From NCBI RefSeq assembly GCF_003675385.1, contig NZ_RCWZ01000004.1, positions 1 through 64,000 of the forward strand: a stretch of DNA of 64,000 nucleotides, written 5' to 3'. Each line of letters begins with the position of its first letter. The stretch's first letter is position 1. The notes beneath the pieces were generated by a model. It was not told the DNA's origin and ran no database searches. It was given only the letters and a program-made list of their open reading frames with translations. Position numbers and translations under genes: made by a program. Below, in pieces: positions 42,458 through 52,022 of this stretch. This DNA comes from Mucilaginibacter kameinonensis. GTDB lineage: Bacteria; Bacteroidota; Bacteroidia; Sphingobacteriales; Sphingobacteriaceae.

Positions 42458-43498
42458 TTAGAACGCGTATACCGCAGCTACAGCAAACTGACCGGCCGAT
42501 TTTGAAGGATCGCCAGAGTGGTTGATGAATGAAGTAGATGAGCCGTGATCTAACCTGATTTCAGGAATGAAAGTAAGCGGGCCTGATTTAATGTTTGCAG
42601 TAAATGTAAAGGCCTTAACATTTTGTCCGGGAGGAGGACCAAATGTTTGTAACGCGCCATTTTTAGTTTTGAAATACTCGCCCCTTAAACCCAAAGTAAC
42701 TGTTTTTGATACAGCTAACTGCGGATATAAAGCCACGCCACTAAAGCCACCGCCATCATTTGGAGCCGAGTAAGTAGCACCGTTTAAGCCCAGTTTAAAG
42801 GCATCAGTAATTTGATAAGCCGTTGTCAAATCAACTTCGGTACCAGATTCTTTACCGGTAGCAAGGTTAAGGTAAGCAGTCCATCCTTTTACAGGAGATA
42901 CAAATAACTGCGAACCAAAGGTATTTACCTTATGCGTTGAAGTATAATTGTTCCAGGTATCGTTAAATATACCGGCCATTAAACTTACTTTATCGCTAAA
43001 CGCGTAAGTTAACTTAACACCAGGGTTTTGGAACGGGCCATTAGTGAACAGGTATGAAGTTGAGTAGTTAAAGTTACCTACAGGACTAATAACCTCATAG
43101 CCAATAAATGTAGCCATATAACCACCGGTCAGGTTTAATTTATCGGTAAGATCATATGATACATATAAGTTCTGAATGTGGAATGAATCACCACTTGGGC
43201 CATTGGGAATTGACTGAGCCTGACCACGCGGACCAAATGAAAGCTCGCCAACAAACGCAGCTTTGCCTACCTTTTTCTTCAAGCCCAGATCAATCATACC
43301 AATTGATACCGAATTATGATCACTCGCAAAGCTGGTAGGGATTTGCGAACCTTTGTCAGAAAAATCATATTTATAGTAGGTATCTACCGAACCGTAGATA
43401 ACCAGAGGGGCATCAGACGTGGTTTTAACCGTGTCCTGAGCCTTTACCGTAAAGGCCGCAATTGAAAAAAATGAGAAGAGTAGAAATACTTTTTTCAT
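42458..43498 (-). CDS. outer-membrane beta-barrel porin (BBP2-like)
   Basis: 346 residues with a signal peptide (1-20, FFSIAAFTVKAQ). The mature part starts APLVIYGSVDTYYKYDFSD, continues with alternating beta-strands, and ends in the aromatic AVAAVYAF typical of barrels assembled by BAM. The pattern fits the putative beta-barrel porin-2 family. Set between two ammonium transporter genes, it may admit nitrogen compounds through the outer membrane; that is inferred from context. Confidence 0.8.
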   Translation of the reverse strand: MKKVFLLFSFFSIAAFTVKAQDTVKTTSDAPLVIYGSVDTYYKYDFSDKGSQIPTSFASDHNSVSIGMIDLGLKKKVGKAAFVGELSFGPRGQAQSIPNGPSGDSFHIQNLYVSYDLTDKLNLTGGYMATFIGYEVISPVGNFNYSTSYLFTNGPFQNPGVKLTYAFSDKVSLMAGIFNDTWNNYTSTHKVNTFGSQLFVSPVKGWTAYLNLATGKESGTEVDLTTAYQITDAFKLGLNGATYSAPNDGGGFSGVALYPQLAVSKTVTLGLRGEYFKTKNGALQTFGPPPGQNVKAFTFTANIKSGPLTFIPEIRLDHGSSTSFINHSGDPSKSAGQFAVAAVYAF

Positions 43499-43732
43499 GA
43501 TAACGATTTAATTGTGAATTGATAAACTATTTTGTTAATTGTTGTTTTTTTGGGGAACTATACTGTTATTGTTTGATTATCAACACCTTGCAATTAAAAG
43601 GATCAGTTATGTGTCGGCATAAAAAATCCCTGTACGGTTGGCAACGGCAACGTCCAATTAATAAACTACCACTCTCCAACCGCACAAGGCATCAATATTT
43701 TTGTTAAGCTGCTAAAAGCTTAGCTTATCTCG

Positions 43733-45340
43733 TTAGGCTTCAGAAGCAACCTTAGCACCTTTATCAAAAAGGCCGCTTAAGCTGATCTCATCGTCCTGAA
43801 CAGGATAAACTTCGATACCGTGATCAAACACGTCAATACCGCCTGTACCGGTTTCACCATGCTCTTCGATACGCAATTTCCATGGATGGCCTAATTTGTT
43901 GATCACAAACATCATCACGTAAGAAACCACAAATACAGCAAGTGTAATGGTCAAGCTACCGATTAACTGAGCCTTCAATACGTCAAAGCCGCCACCGTAA
44001 AATAAACCAGCTACCGGGGCAGAGTTATCAGCACCAGTTGGGCCTGTAGCACCATATTGACCAGAAGCGAATAAACCTAAAGAAATAGTACCCCAGATAC
44101 CGTTAAGACCGTGTACAGATACTGCACCAACCGGATCATCGATACGGAACCACTCGATCAGGTATACACCACCGAAGATAATGAAGCCAGAAACCGCGCC
44201 TAAAAGGATAGCGCCGAATGGGCTAACCCAGTAACAAGGGCAAGTAATAGCAACTAAACCTGCAAGGAAACCATTAATAGTAAAGGCTAAATCAAATTTG
44301 CCTTTTGTTGGGCCAAACCATAAAGCGGCAAGCATTGCGGTGAAACCACCGGCGCAGGCTGCAAGCGTAGTATTAGCTGCAACGCGGCCAATACCCTGCA
44401 TATCCATTGCTGACAATGTTGAACCCGGGTTAAAACCATACCAACCAAACCAAAGTAAGAAACCACCTACAGCAGCAACCAATAAATTGTGACCTGGAGG
44501 CAAGCCGCCTTTTTCTTTATCATCGCGGGCAAAAATGCGGCCTAAGCGTGGGCCTAACACCATTGCACCTGCCAGTGAAGCAACACCACCAATAGTGTGT
44601 ACTACTGTTGAACCTGCAAAGTCGCGGAAAGGCTGAGCGCTTATTGACTTGAAGAAACCTGAAGTTCCCATTGTAGCAAGGAAACCATCCGGACCCCAAG
44701 CCCAGTGACCGATGATAGGATAGATAAAGCCGGTGATGCCGATACTGTAAAGAATGTCGCCACGGAAGCTGGTACGACCAATCATAGCGCCTGATACGAT
44801 GGTTGAGCAGGTATCAGCAAAAGCGTACTGGAAAATCCAGTGTGCCAATACCGGGATACCGGTTGAACCGTAAGTTTCAGGAGTGTTTTGAAGGAAGAAC
44901 CAGGTTTTGCCATCAGCGCCGCCCCAGCCAATAAAGCCGTTGCCATTGCCAAACATAAAGGCATAACCAATAGCGTAAAATAGCAAACCACAAAGACAAG
45001 TATCAAAAATACATTCCATCAGCACGTTCACAGTTTCGCGCTTACGGGCAAAACCTGCTTCGAGCATAACGAAACCTGCCTGCATACCAAATACCAAAAA
45101 GGCAGCAACCAGTGTCCAAACAGTATTAACCGTGTTAATTAATGCTGTTTCATGGGCGGTATAAGTTTCGGCAGCGTTAGCTTTTGTACCGAACATACCT
45201 GGCAAAACCATCATTGCGGCAAAAACCAGCAACAAGCCAATCATTTTCCCTGTAAAAATGGTAGCACCCAGCGCCCATTTTTCACGTGTCAGCTGTCGGA
45301 CTGAACTTAGGAAGTTGTGTTTTGTAGAACCTACTTTCAT
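43733..45340 (-). CDS. amt: ammonium transporter, long form
   Basis: 535 residues, about 100 longer than the gene at 40328. Residues 1-50 form an extra N-terminal segment with a first hydrophobic stretch, which may be a cleaved signal or an added helix. Pore twin-His residues lie in STVVHTIGGVASLAG and VSVHGLNGIWGTIS; LLWFGWYGFNPGS is the family signature. The C-terminal tail (about 475-535) is acidic. It imports ammonium; a sensor-like role is possible for long Amt paralogues. Three iterons lie upstream (45349-45411). Confidence 0.92.
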   Translation of the reverse strand: MKVGSTKHNFLSSVRQLTREKWALGATIFTGKMIGLLLVFAAMMVLPGMFGTKANAAETYTAHETALINTVNTVWTLVAAFLVFGMQAGFVMLEAGFARKRETVNVLMECIFDTCLCGLLFYAIGYAFMFGNGNGFIGWGGADGKTWFFLQNTPETYGSTGIPVLAHWIFQYAFADTCSTIVSGAMIGRTSFRGDILYSIGITGFIYPIIGHWAWGPDGFLATMGTSGFFKSISAQPFRDFAGSTVVHTIGGVASLAGAMVLGPRLGRIFARDDKEKGGLPPGHNLLVAAVGGFLLWFGWYGFNPGSTLSAMDMQGIGRVAANTTLAACAGGFTAMLAALWFGPTKGKFDLAFTINGFLAGLVAITCPCYWVSPFGAILLGAVSGFIIFGGVYLIEWFRIDDPVGAVSVHGLNGIWGTISLGLFASGQYGATGPTGADNSAPVAGLFYGGGFDVLKAQLIGSLTITLAVFVVSYVMMFVINKLGHPWKLRIEEHGETGTGGIDVFDHGIEVYPVQDDEISLSGLFDKGAKVASEA

Positions 45341-45348
45341 CGTTTAAT

Positions 45349-45411
45349 TTAGTTTGATTGTTTTTTAAAAATTAATTAGTTTGATTGTTGTATTTAAATT
45401 TAGTTTGATTG
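45349..45411 (-). promoter_or_regulatory. three 12-bp iterons upstream of long amt
   Basis: TTAGTTTGATTG occurs perfectly at 45349-45360, 45376-45387 and 45400-45411 (CAATCAAACTAA in gene direction), the first only 8 bases from the start codon. The spacing is 27 and 24 bp. They look like operator copies or a transcribed leader motif controlling amt. Confidence 0.6.
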
Positions 45412-45943
45412 CTATTTAGGCTTCACAAAACATCTTAATCTTTAGTTTCTTTCACTACTCCTTCCAATTATTCGGAATTTTCATAAAAACACCGATAATT
45501 TTGATGTTTTCGTAAATTATTTTCTGAAATTAGGTAGTATTCTTAAGAATAACAAATTATTAATGATAAATTAATGGTAAAAAATCTAAAAATTATGAAA
45601 ATTGCAAAAACAAGGCATTCAAAATGCCATTTTTTAAACTTTTGAAAAAGATATTTTCAGAAAAATTTCAAAAAACTTAATAAAAAATTTAAAAAACATC
45701 AGTTTTAAACAGATAAAACCAATTTTAATCCATTTTAACATTAAAAAACATCGTAAATTCTATCAAAAAGTGCCTTTTTTATATTTTCAGACAAAACTTA
45801 ATGCCCACATGGCGATTTTGGAGCTTTTTTCTATCCTTTTATATGGTATTAGGTGAAATGTTATATTTCGCTTAATTTTGCCCCGTATTTTAAAGGATAG
45901 TTATAATTTTGACCACTAACCTTTATTTAAACCTCATAAAAAT
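45412..45943. other. AT-rich spacer between divergent amt and glnN
   Basis: About 530 bp dominated by A/T runs. A -7 box TAATTTTG at 45873-45880 lies 63 bases upstream of the glnN ATG. No gene is seen. Confidence 0.55.
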
Positions 45944-48118
45944 ATGTCCAATATCAGATTCAAAGCCTTACAGGATGTACTTTCACGCACAATTCCTGAA
46001 GTAAAACCACCTTCACCAAAAATTTCTGATTATTTCGGGTCGAATGTGTTCGATAAAAAGAAAATGAAGGAATATCTTTCGTCAGAGGCTTACCAGGGAA
46101 TAGTAAATTCTATCGAAAAAGGCGAACCTATCCCCCGCGACCTTGCAGAACAGATTGCATCGGCCATGAAAGCATGGGCTTTGGGCAAAGGAGCTACACA
46201 TTATACACACTGGTTTCAACCACTTACCGGCACCACTGCCGAAAAGCATGACGCCTTTTTTGAACCTACCGCCGATGGCGGTGCTATAGAACGCTTTTCG
46301 GGCGACGCGCTTGCCCAGCAAGAGCCAGATGCATCAAGCTTCCCGAGCGGCGGGATCCGTAATACTTTTGAGGCCCGCGGCTACACCGCCTGGGACCCAT
46401 CATCACCCGCTTTCTTAATGGCACGTACGCTGTGTATCCCAACCGTGTTTGTGTCATACACCGGTGAGGCGCTTGATTATAAAGTACCTTTATTAAAAGC
46501 ATTAAACGTGCTTGACAAAGCCGCTGTTGATGTTTGCCACTACTTTGATAAAGGGATTGAAAAGGTAAACGCCTCGTTAGGTATCGAGCAGGAATACTTT
46601 TTAGTAGATATCGCTTTATTTAATGCACGTCCTGATCTTTATTTAACAGGTCGTACTTTATTTGGCCATATATCTGCAAAAAACCAGCAGCTGGAAGATC
46701 ATTACTTTGGTTCGATACCTGAACGTGTATATGCTTACATGCAGGATATGGAGGCCGAAGCCCTACAATTAGGCATCCCGCTTAAAACCCGTCACAACGA
46801 GGTTGCGCCATCGCAATTTGAGTGCGCCCCGATATATGAAGAGATCAACCTGGCTATCGACCACAACCAATTGTTAATGGATTTGATGGACCGTGTTGCT
46901 AAACGCCATAACTTTAAAGTATTACTGCACGAAAAACCATATGCAGGCATTAATGGCTCAGGTAAGCACAATAACTGGTCGCTCATAACCAATACCGGCA
47001 AAAACCTATTATCTCCAGGCAAAACGCCTAAAAACAACCTCATGTTCCTTACCTTTTTTGTGAATACCATAAAAGCGGTTCATGAACATGCCGACCTGTT
47101 AAGGGCATCTATAGCATCTGTTAATAATGATCACCGCTTAGGTGCAAACGAAGCCCCTCCGGCTATTATTTCGATATTCCTGGGCAGTCAGCTTAACGAG
47201 GTGCTGGATGAGATTGAAACATCACGCATCAGCAAAAAAATCAAGGAAGAAAACCTGTTATGGCAGGGCATTCCTAAAATCCCGCAGATTTTACCTGACA
47301 ATACCGACCGTAACCGTACCTCGCCTTTTGCCTTTACTGGTAATAAGTTTGAATTGCGCGCTGTAGGTTCGTCAGCTAACTCGGCCAGCCCGATGACCAT
47401 TCTTAACCTTATCGTTGCCGATCAGCTTAAGAAATTTAAATATGATGTAGATAAGCTCATGAAAAAAGGCGAGAAAAAAGACCTTGCCTTATTAATGGTG
47501 ATCAAAAAATACATCAAGGAATCAAAAAGCATCCGTTTTGAAGGCAATGGCTACAGCGAGGAATGGGAAAAAGAAGCCGCTACAAGAGGTTTGTCAAACA
47601 TCAAAACCACTCCAAAAGCGCTGGATGCCTTGTTAAGCGATAAATCGGAGCACCTTTTTGCCGAAACCGGTGTATTCACAGTACGTGAGGCCCACGCCCG
47701 TCACGAAATTTTACTGGATGCTTTCTACAAAAAGCTACAGATAGAAGCCCGTGTAATTGGCGAACTGGTAATGAACGTGATCATCCCATCGGCAATTGCC
47801 TATCAAAGCAAACTCATCGAGAACGTTAAAGGCCTGAAAGATATTGGCCTGGATAAATCAACTTACGAGTCGCAACTGGATATCATTAACAGGATTTCGG
47901 AGCATGTGAACTTCATTAAAACCAATACCGAGCAAATGGTTAATGAACGTAAAAAAGCCAACGTAATTGATGACATCCGCCAGCGCGCTATCGATTATGA
48001 TGAAAAGGTAAAATCATTCTTCCAGCCTATCCGCTACCACGTTGATAAACTGGAGCAACTGGTTGATGACAGCTTATGGCCCCTACCTAAATTCAGGGAG
48101 TTGCTGTTTATTAAATAG
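45944..48118 (+). CDS. glnN: glutamine synthetase type III
   Basis: 724 residues, the size of the large type III enzymes. Motifs: GIEQEYFLVD (metal Glu), RHNEVAPSQFECAPIYEE, GINGSGKHNNWSL and the ATP-site NDHRLGANEAPPAIIS, as in Bacteroides GSIII. It makes glutamine from glutamate, ammonium and ATP. Divergent from the long amt gene and near a second amt, so the cluster takes up and assimilates ammonium. Terminator at 48138-48170. Confidence 0.95.
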   Translation: MSNIRFKALQDVLSRTIPEVKPPSPKISDYFGSNVFDKKKMKEYLSSEAYQGIVNSIEKGEPIPRDLAEQIASAMKAWALGKGATHYTHWFQPLTGTTAEKHDAFFEPTADGGAIERFSGDALAQQEPDASSFPSGGIRNTFEARGYTAWDPSSPAFLMARTLCIPTVFVSYTGEALDYKVPLLKALNVLDKAAVDVCHYFDKGIEKVNASLGIEQEYFLVDIALFNARPDLYLTGRTLFGHISAKNQQLEDHYFGSIPERVYAYMQDMEAEALQLGIPLKTRHNEVAPSQFECAPIYEEINLAIDHNQLLMDLMDRVAKRHNFKVLLHEKPYAGINGSGKHNNWSLITNTGKNLLSPGKTPKNNLMFLTFFVNTIKAVHEHADLLRASIASVNNDHRLGANEAPPAIISIFLGSQLNEVLDEIETSRISKKIKEENLLWQGIPKIPQILPDNTDRNRTSPFAFTGNKFELRAVGSSANSASPMTILNLIVADQLKKFKYDVDKLMKKGEKKDLALLMVIKKYIKESKSIRFEGNGYSEEWEKEAATRGLSNIKTTPKALDALLSDKSEHLFAETGVFTVREAHARHEILLDAFYKKLQIEARVIGELVMNVIIPSAIAYQSKLIENVKGLKDIGLDKSTYESQLDIINRISEHVNFIKTNTEQMVNERKKANVIDDIRQRAIDYDEKVKSFFQPIRYHVDKLEQLVDDSLWPLPKFRELLFIK

Positions 48119-48137
48119 AGTATCATCTAAAAATAAG

Positions 48138-48170
48138 AAGGCCGCTGATTTTAAACATCAGCGGCCTTTT
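48138..48170 (+). terminator. glnN terminator
   Basis: AAGGCCGCTGAT/ATCAGCGGCCTT stem with TTTAAAC loop and a following T-run. Confidence 0.85.
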
Positions 48171-48178
48171 TTATTTAT

Positions 48179-48263
48179 CATGTCATTGCGAGGTACGAAG
48201 CAATCGCACGGAAGCAGGGCAGCTCTGTAAAGCATGCGATTGCTTCGTGCCTCGCAATGACAT
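48179..48263. repeat. REP-type palindrome, ATTGCGAGGCACGAAGCAAT family, copy 2
   Basis: CATGTCATTGCGAGGTACGA at the left end pairs with its complement at the right end (TCGTGCCTCGCAATGACAT). It lies between the glnN terminator and the convergent ClC gene. Confidence 0.9.
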
Positions 48264-48282
48264 ATTTTTTCATACTTTCCAC

Positions 48283-50058
48283 CTACGCAAACAAATCGCT
48301 CGCCTTGTGCTGTTCAATAAGCACCGCCCGGTATTTAGATAGCAAAGCCGATTTGGATATAAAACCTATAAAAACCTCATCTTTTACCACTGGTAGTTGC
48401 CAAACATCAATAGCATCGAAGGTATCCATTACACTGCTGGCCGGTTGCTCATAGTCAATTACAGTTGGCGGCTCTATCATAATATCGGCTATCAGACTAT
48501 CTGCTATCTCTTTATTAAATAACCGGCGGCGGATATCATCTATCAGCACTACTCCTTCCAGGCTGCCGTCATCTTTCAATACAGGGAAAATATTAGCGTC
48601 CGTTTTGGCCAATACTTTATAAAAATCGGTCACCGTCATTGATTTATCAACAGCGGTGTATTTACGGTTGATAATACTATCAAGCGTTATGGCATTCAAC
48701 ATGCCGTAATCCTGGCCAGGCTGGATATTGTTTTCATGAATAAGATGACTCCAGTACATATTGTGCGGCGACGAATAGCGCGATATGATATAAGATATAG
48801 CCGATACGATCATGAGCGGAATAAACAATACGTACCCGCCTGTAATTTCAGCTATCAGGAATATAGCGGTAAGCGGCGCATGCAATACACCGGCCAGCGC
48901 GCCGGCCATACCTACAGCAATAAAATTAACCGTATTTAAATGTATGAACCCGGTTTGGTTAACACCATAAGCCACCAGTAAACCCAGAAAAGCCCCTGTA
49001 AACATAGTTGGCGCAAAAGTACCGCCATTACCGCCCGCGCCTATGGTGATGCCGGCTGCAATGATTTTCATAAACACCAATGCCGCTATAAACAGCAGCA
49101 TAACAAGCGGCTGATCAAGCCATTCACTAAATAAAGTTTCCTCTTTTAAAACATGGATATTCCCATTTAAAATGGCTGTAAGGTAATGATAACCCTCGCC
49201 AAACAATTGCGGAAATATCGCAATCATCAATCCCAGGATTACGCCACCTGCAACGGCCCTCACATATCGGTTTTGCTTTTTAAATATGCCACTCTCTAAT
49301 TTACCTCCTACTTTGGCTATGTAAATGGCAACCCATCCGCTTAATACACCAAGCGCTACATAAAAGGGCAAAGCATTCATTACCCAGCCTTCGGTAACCA
49401 GATGAAACAACTGCCCCGAGTATAAGGCCTTTGAAACAACCACACCGGTAGCCGAGGCTATCAATAACGGAATAAAGGTTGGAATAGTGATCTCCCCTAT
49501 CAATATTTCAAGCGAAAATAAAACGCCAGCTATAGGACTATTGAACACTGCCGCTATACCTGCCGATGATCTTGCTGCTAACAGTACAGTTTTTTCATAG
49601 GGTGTAAGCTTAAAAAACTTGCCCACGTTTGAGCCAATGGCCGTGCCTGTACAAACAATAGGTGCCTCCAACCCTGCCGAGCCGCCGAAACCTACGGTTA
49701 ATGAACTTGTGATCAGATGCGAATAAATATTATTGACTTTAATGTTTGAGCGATTTTTTTTGATGTTAATGAGGATCTTACCTATTCCTTTTTCAATCTT
49801 ATCGCGGTTCACCAGGTGCTGATAGGCTACTGTACCCAAAATGCCAATTGCCGGTAAAAACACGTAAGCTATGTGATAATACAGGTGCGATGATATATTG
49901 TGGCTCAGCTCTTCCATCAAATGCACCAAAAACTTAAGGGCCACGGCTGCCAGTCCGCCTACAAAACCTACAAAAACGCTGCAATAAATTAAAAAGTTGC
50001 GTTGACTGTTACGCTTCAAGCGCCAGCGGTTTATTTTGTAGGAAAGTGTTTTTAACAT
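48283..50058 (-). CDS. ClC-type chloride channel/antiporter with CBS pair
   Basis: 591 residues. A ClC membrane domain (about 20-440) with GGSAGLEAPIVCTG, where Glu is the gating residue of the GxExP filter motif, and NGGTFAPTMFTG for the GxFxP motif; then two CBS domains (about 455-585) that may bind adenine nucleotides. Likely a Cl-/H+ exchanger or Cl- channel of the inner membrane. The first filter motif deviates from GSGIP. Confidence 0.9.
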   Translation of the reverse strand: MLKTLSYKINRWRLKRNSQRNFLIYCSVFVGFVGGLAAVALKFLVHLMEELSHNISSHLYYHIAYVFLPAIGILGTVAYQHLVNRDKIEKGIGKILINIKKNRSNIKVNNIYSHLITSSLTVGFGGSAGLEAPIVCTGTAIGSNVGKFFKLTPYEKTVLLAARSSAGIAAVFNSPIAGVLFSLEILIGEITIPTFIPLLIASATGVVVSKALYSGQLFHLVTEGWVMNALPFYVALGVLSGWVAIYIAKVGGKLESGIFKKQNRYVRAVAGGVILGLMIAIFPQLFGEGYHYLTAILNGNIHVLKEETLFSEWLDQPLVMLLFIAALVFMKIIAAGITIGAGGNGGTFAPTMFTGAFLGLLVAYGVNQTGFIHLNTVNFIAVGMAGALAGVLHAPLTAIFLIAEITGGYVLFIPLMIVSAISYIISRYSSPHNMYWSHLIHENNIQPGQDYGMLNAITLDSIINRKYTAVDKSMTVTDFYKVLAKTDANIFPVLKDDGSLEGVVLIDDIRRRLFNKEIADSLIADIMIEPPTVIDYEQPASSVMDTFDAIDVWQLPVVKDEVFIGFISKSALLSKYRAVLIEQHKASDLFA

Positions 50059-50259
50059 AACAGAAGTAAATACTAATCCTGCCGATGAGGTATTATCAGC
50101 GCGAATTGTTTTCGATTAACCCGATAAAACGGATTGATGTATGCATCAATCTATTTTCTTACAAAGAAACACAATTTCGATCAATTTATATGAATCTGAT
50201 CTTACAGGAACTCACCCACCTGATTCTTATTCACTAAATTTACGACAACAATAAACTAT

Positions 50260-50424
50260 ATGTCTTTAAGAAACTGCCAGATAGAACACTGGTTTAACCA
50301 GAAATACGGTGTAAAACCCAAAGCTGGCTTTAGAAAGTGGCTAAAAAAACAGCGAAACCGAAAAATAAGGCAAACACCTAAAATCGAAATTCCAAACGTT
50401 AAGTATAACGGGTGGGAATATTAA
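50260..50424 (+). CDS. 54-residue basic protein
   Basis: MSLRNCQIEHWFNQKYGVKP, then a Lys/Arg-rich middle RKWLKKQRNRKIRQ and the end VKYNGWEY. Codon use looks genuine and two Trp plus paired basic blocks suggest a nucleic-acid-binding or ribosome-associated microprotein. No family recognised. Its last nine codons and stop are duplicated at 50586-50611 beyond a palindromic element. Confidence 0.5.
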   Translation: MSLRNCQIEHWFNQKYGVKPKAGFRKWLKKQRNRKIRQTPKIEIPNVKYNGWEY

Positions 50425-50611
50425 AAGCAACGAAACCCTTTTTACAAGCTGTTCGAAGTCTCCGACTTCGAATTAGCAATGCCTGTAGTTTGCAACTACA
50501 GGCATCCCGTATTTTTGAGTTCCAGACGTATTGTAGTCACAGACTACAAGCATAGTAGTCCGAAGTCAGAGACTTCGAACAGCGCAGTATAACGGGTGGG
50601 AATATTAAAAG
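50402..50611. mobile_element. palindromic element flanked by 26-bp direct repeats
   Basis: Terminal inverted repeats GCTGTTCGAAGTCTCCGACT... at 50448-50470 and their complement at 50561-50583 enclose two inner hairpins (TGCCTGTAGTTTGC/GCAACTACAGGCA and TTGTAGTC/GACTACAA). A 26-bp sequence at 50402-50427, covering the end of the 54-residue gene, recurs exactly at 50586-50611. Long direct repeats suggest an insertion with target duplication, or a recombination product. Confidence 0.65.
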
Positions 50612-50681
50612 TCGCAAAGCAATTAAATAGCATTTTGCTTTATAACAAACCTCTCATTCGTTCTATTAAAGTCAATAACCT

Positions 50682-50689
50682 TATATTTG
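50682..50689 (+). promoter_or_regulatory. -7 box of purM, probable leaderless promoter
   Basis: TATATTTG is followed by CCC and the ATG at 50693. Confidence 0.5.
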
Positions 50690-50692
50690 CCC

Positions 50693-51874
50693 ATGATTTC
50701 TTCGCAAAGATATGATCAGCGTGGCGTATCCGCCTCCAAAGATGACGTTCATAATGCCATAAAAAACATCGACAAAGGCATTTTTCCTAAAGCATTTTGT
50801 AAAATAGTACCTGATATTTTAACCGGCGATGCTGAATATTGCAATATCATGCATGCCGATGGCGCAGGCACTAAATCGTCATTAGCTTATACTTACTGGA
50901 AAGAAACCGGCGATATATCTGTATGGCGCGGCATAGCTCAGGATGCTATCATCATGAACCTTGACGACTTACTTTGCGTTGGCGCAACAGACAATATCCT
51001 GTTATCATCAACCATTGGCCGTAATAAGAACCTGATTCCCGGCGAAGTTATCGCGGCTATTATCAACGGTACCGAAGAAATTTTAGCCGAATTGCGTGAA
51101 GCAGGTATCGGCATCTACTCTACCGGTGGCGAAACCGCCGATGTGGGTGACCTGGTACGCACCATCATCGTCGATTCGACAGTTACTTGCCGCATGAAAC
51201 GCGAAGATGTGATATCAAACCACCGCATTAAACCGGGCGACGTAATTGTAGGTCTTGCTTCGTACGGACAAGCCAGCTACGAAAAAGAATACAATGGCGG
51301 CATGGGCTCAAACGGCCTTACATCTGCCCGTCATGATGTGTTTAACAAAACCATCGCCGAAAAATTCCCTGAAAGCTACGATGCAGCCATTCCTTATGAA
51401 CTGATCTTCTCCGGAAGTAAAAACCTTACCGATGCTATTGATATCGGCAATGGCCAATCAGTAACCGCAGGCAAGCTTGTATTAAGCGCAACCCGCACTT
51501 ATGCTCCTATCATCAAAAAAATATTAGACGACTACCGTAGTCAGGTACACGGCATGGTACATTGCAGCGGCGGCGCGCAAACCAAAGTATTACACTTTGT
51601 AGAAGGTTTGCATATCATTAAAGATAACCTGTTCCCTGTTCCTCCACTGTTTAAACTCATCCACGAGGAATCAAAAACCAGCTGGCAGGAAATGTATAAA
51701 GTATTTAATATGGGGCACCGCATGGAGCTTTATGTACCTGAGGCTATTGCAGCAGACCTGATCAGCATTTCAAAAAGCTTTGGTGTAGATGCCCAGATCA
51801 TCGGCCGCGTTGAGAAGGCTGACACCAAGAAGGTAACAGTAACATCAGAATTTGGCGTATTTGAATACGAATAA
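50693..51874 (+). CDS. purM: phosphoribosylformylglycinamidine cyclo-ligase (AIR synthetase)
   Basis: 393 residues from the ATG at 50693; a TTG two codons upstream lies inside the -7 box and is rejected. It is somewhat longer than the usual 345, as in other Bacteroidota. Motifs: HADGAGTKSSLAY (about 53-65), DLLCVGA and STGGETADVGDLV. It closes FGAM to AIR with ATP in purine synthesis, one step after PurL. It is unlinked to purL here. Terminator at 51898-51928. Confidence 0.93.
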   Translation: MISSQRYDQRGVSASKDDVHNAIKNIDKGIFPKAFCKIVPDILTGDAEYCNIMHADGAGTKSSLAYTYWKETGDISVWRGIAQDAIIMNLDDLLCVGATDNILLSSTIGRNKNLIPGEVIAAIINGTEEILAELREAGIGIYSTGGETADVGDLVRTIIVDSTVTCRMKREDVISNHRIKPGDVIVGLASYGQASYEKEYNGGMGSNGLTSARHDVFNKTIAEKFPESYDAAIPYELIFSGSKNLTDAIDIGNGQSVTAGKLVLSATRTYAPIIKKILDDYRSQVHGMVHCSGGAQTKVLHFVEGLHIIKDNLFPVPPLFKLIHEESKTSWQEMYKVFNMGHRMELYVPEAIAADLISISKSFGVDAQIIGRVEKADTKKVTVTSEFGVFEYE

Positions 51875-51897
51875 ATAAGTTAATACTATATAATAAT

Positions 51898-51928
51898 AAA
51901 GGCGCTTAGGATCAACTTAAGCGCCTTT
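51898..51928 (+). terminator. purM terminator
   Basis: AAAGGCGCTTA/TAAGCGCCTTT stem, followed by ATTG. Confidence 0.75.
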
Positions 51929-51974
51929 ATTGTTAATGCACATTGCATCTATCCGAATCTTCTCTAAAGCAAAA

Positions 51975-52000
51975 AAGTCCCGGCCAAATGGCCGGGACTT
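51975..52000 (-). terminator. terminator of the Oar-like receptor
   Basis: AAGTCCCGGCC/GGCCGGGACTT stem with AAAT loop; TTTTTTGC follows on the minus strand. Confidence 0.85.
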
Positions 52001-52022
52001 TTATATGTTATTAAAGTTATTC

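Noticed and set aside
43519..43707. 62-codon ORF between porin and long amt
   Set aside because: Basic, low-complexity translation, no ribosome site or family pattern; the stretch contains a CGGTTGG/CCAACCG hairpin instead.
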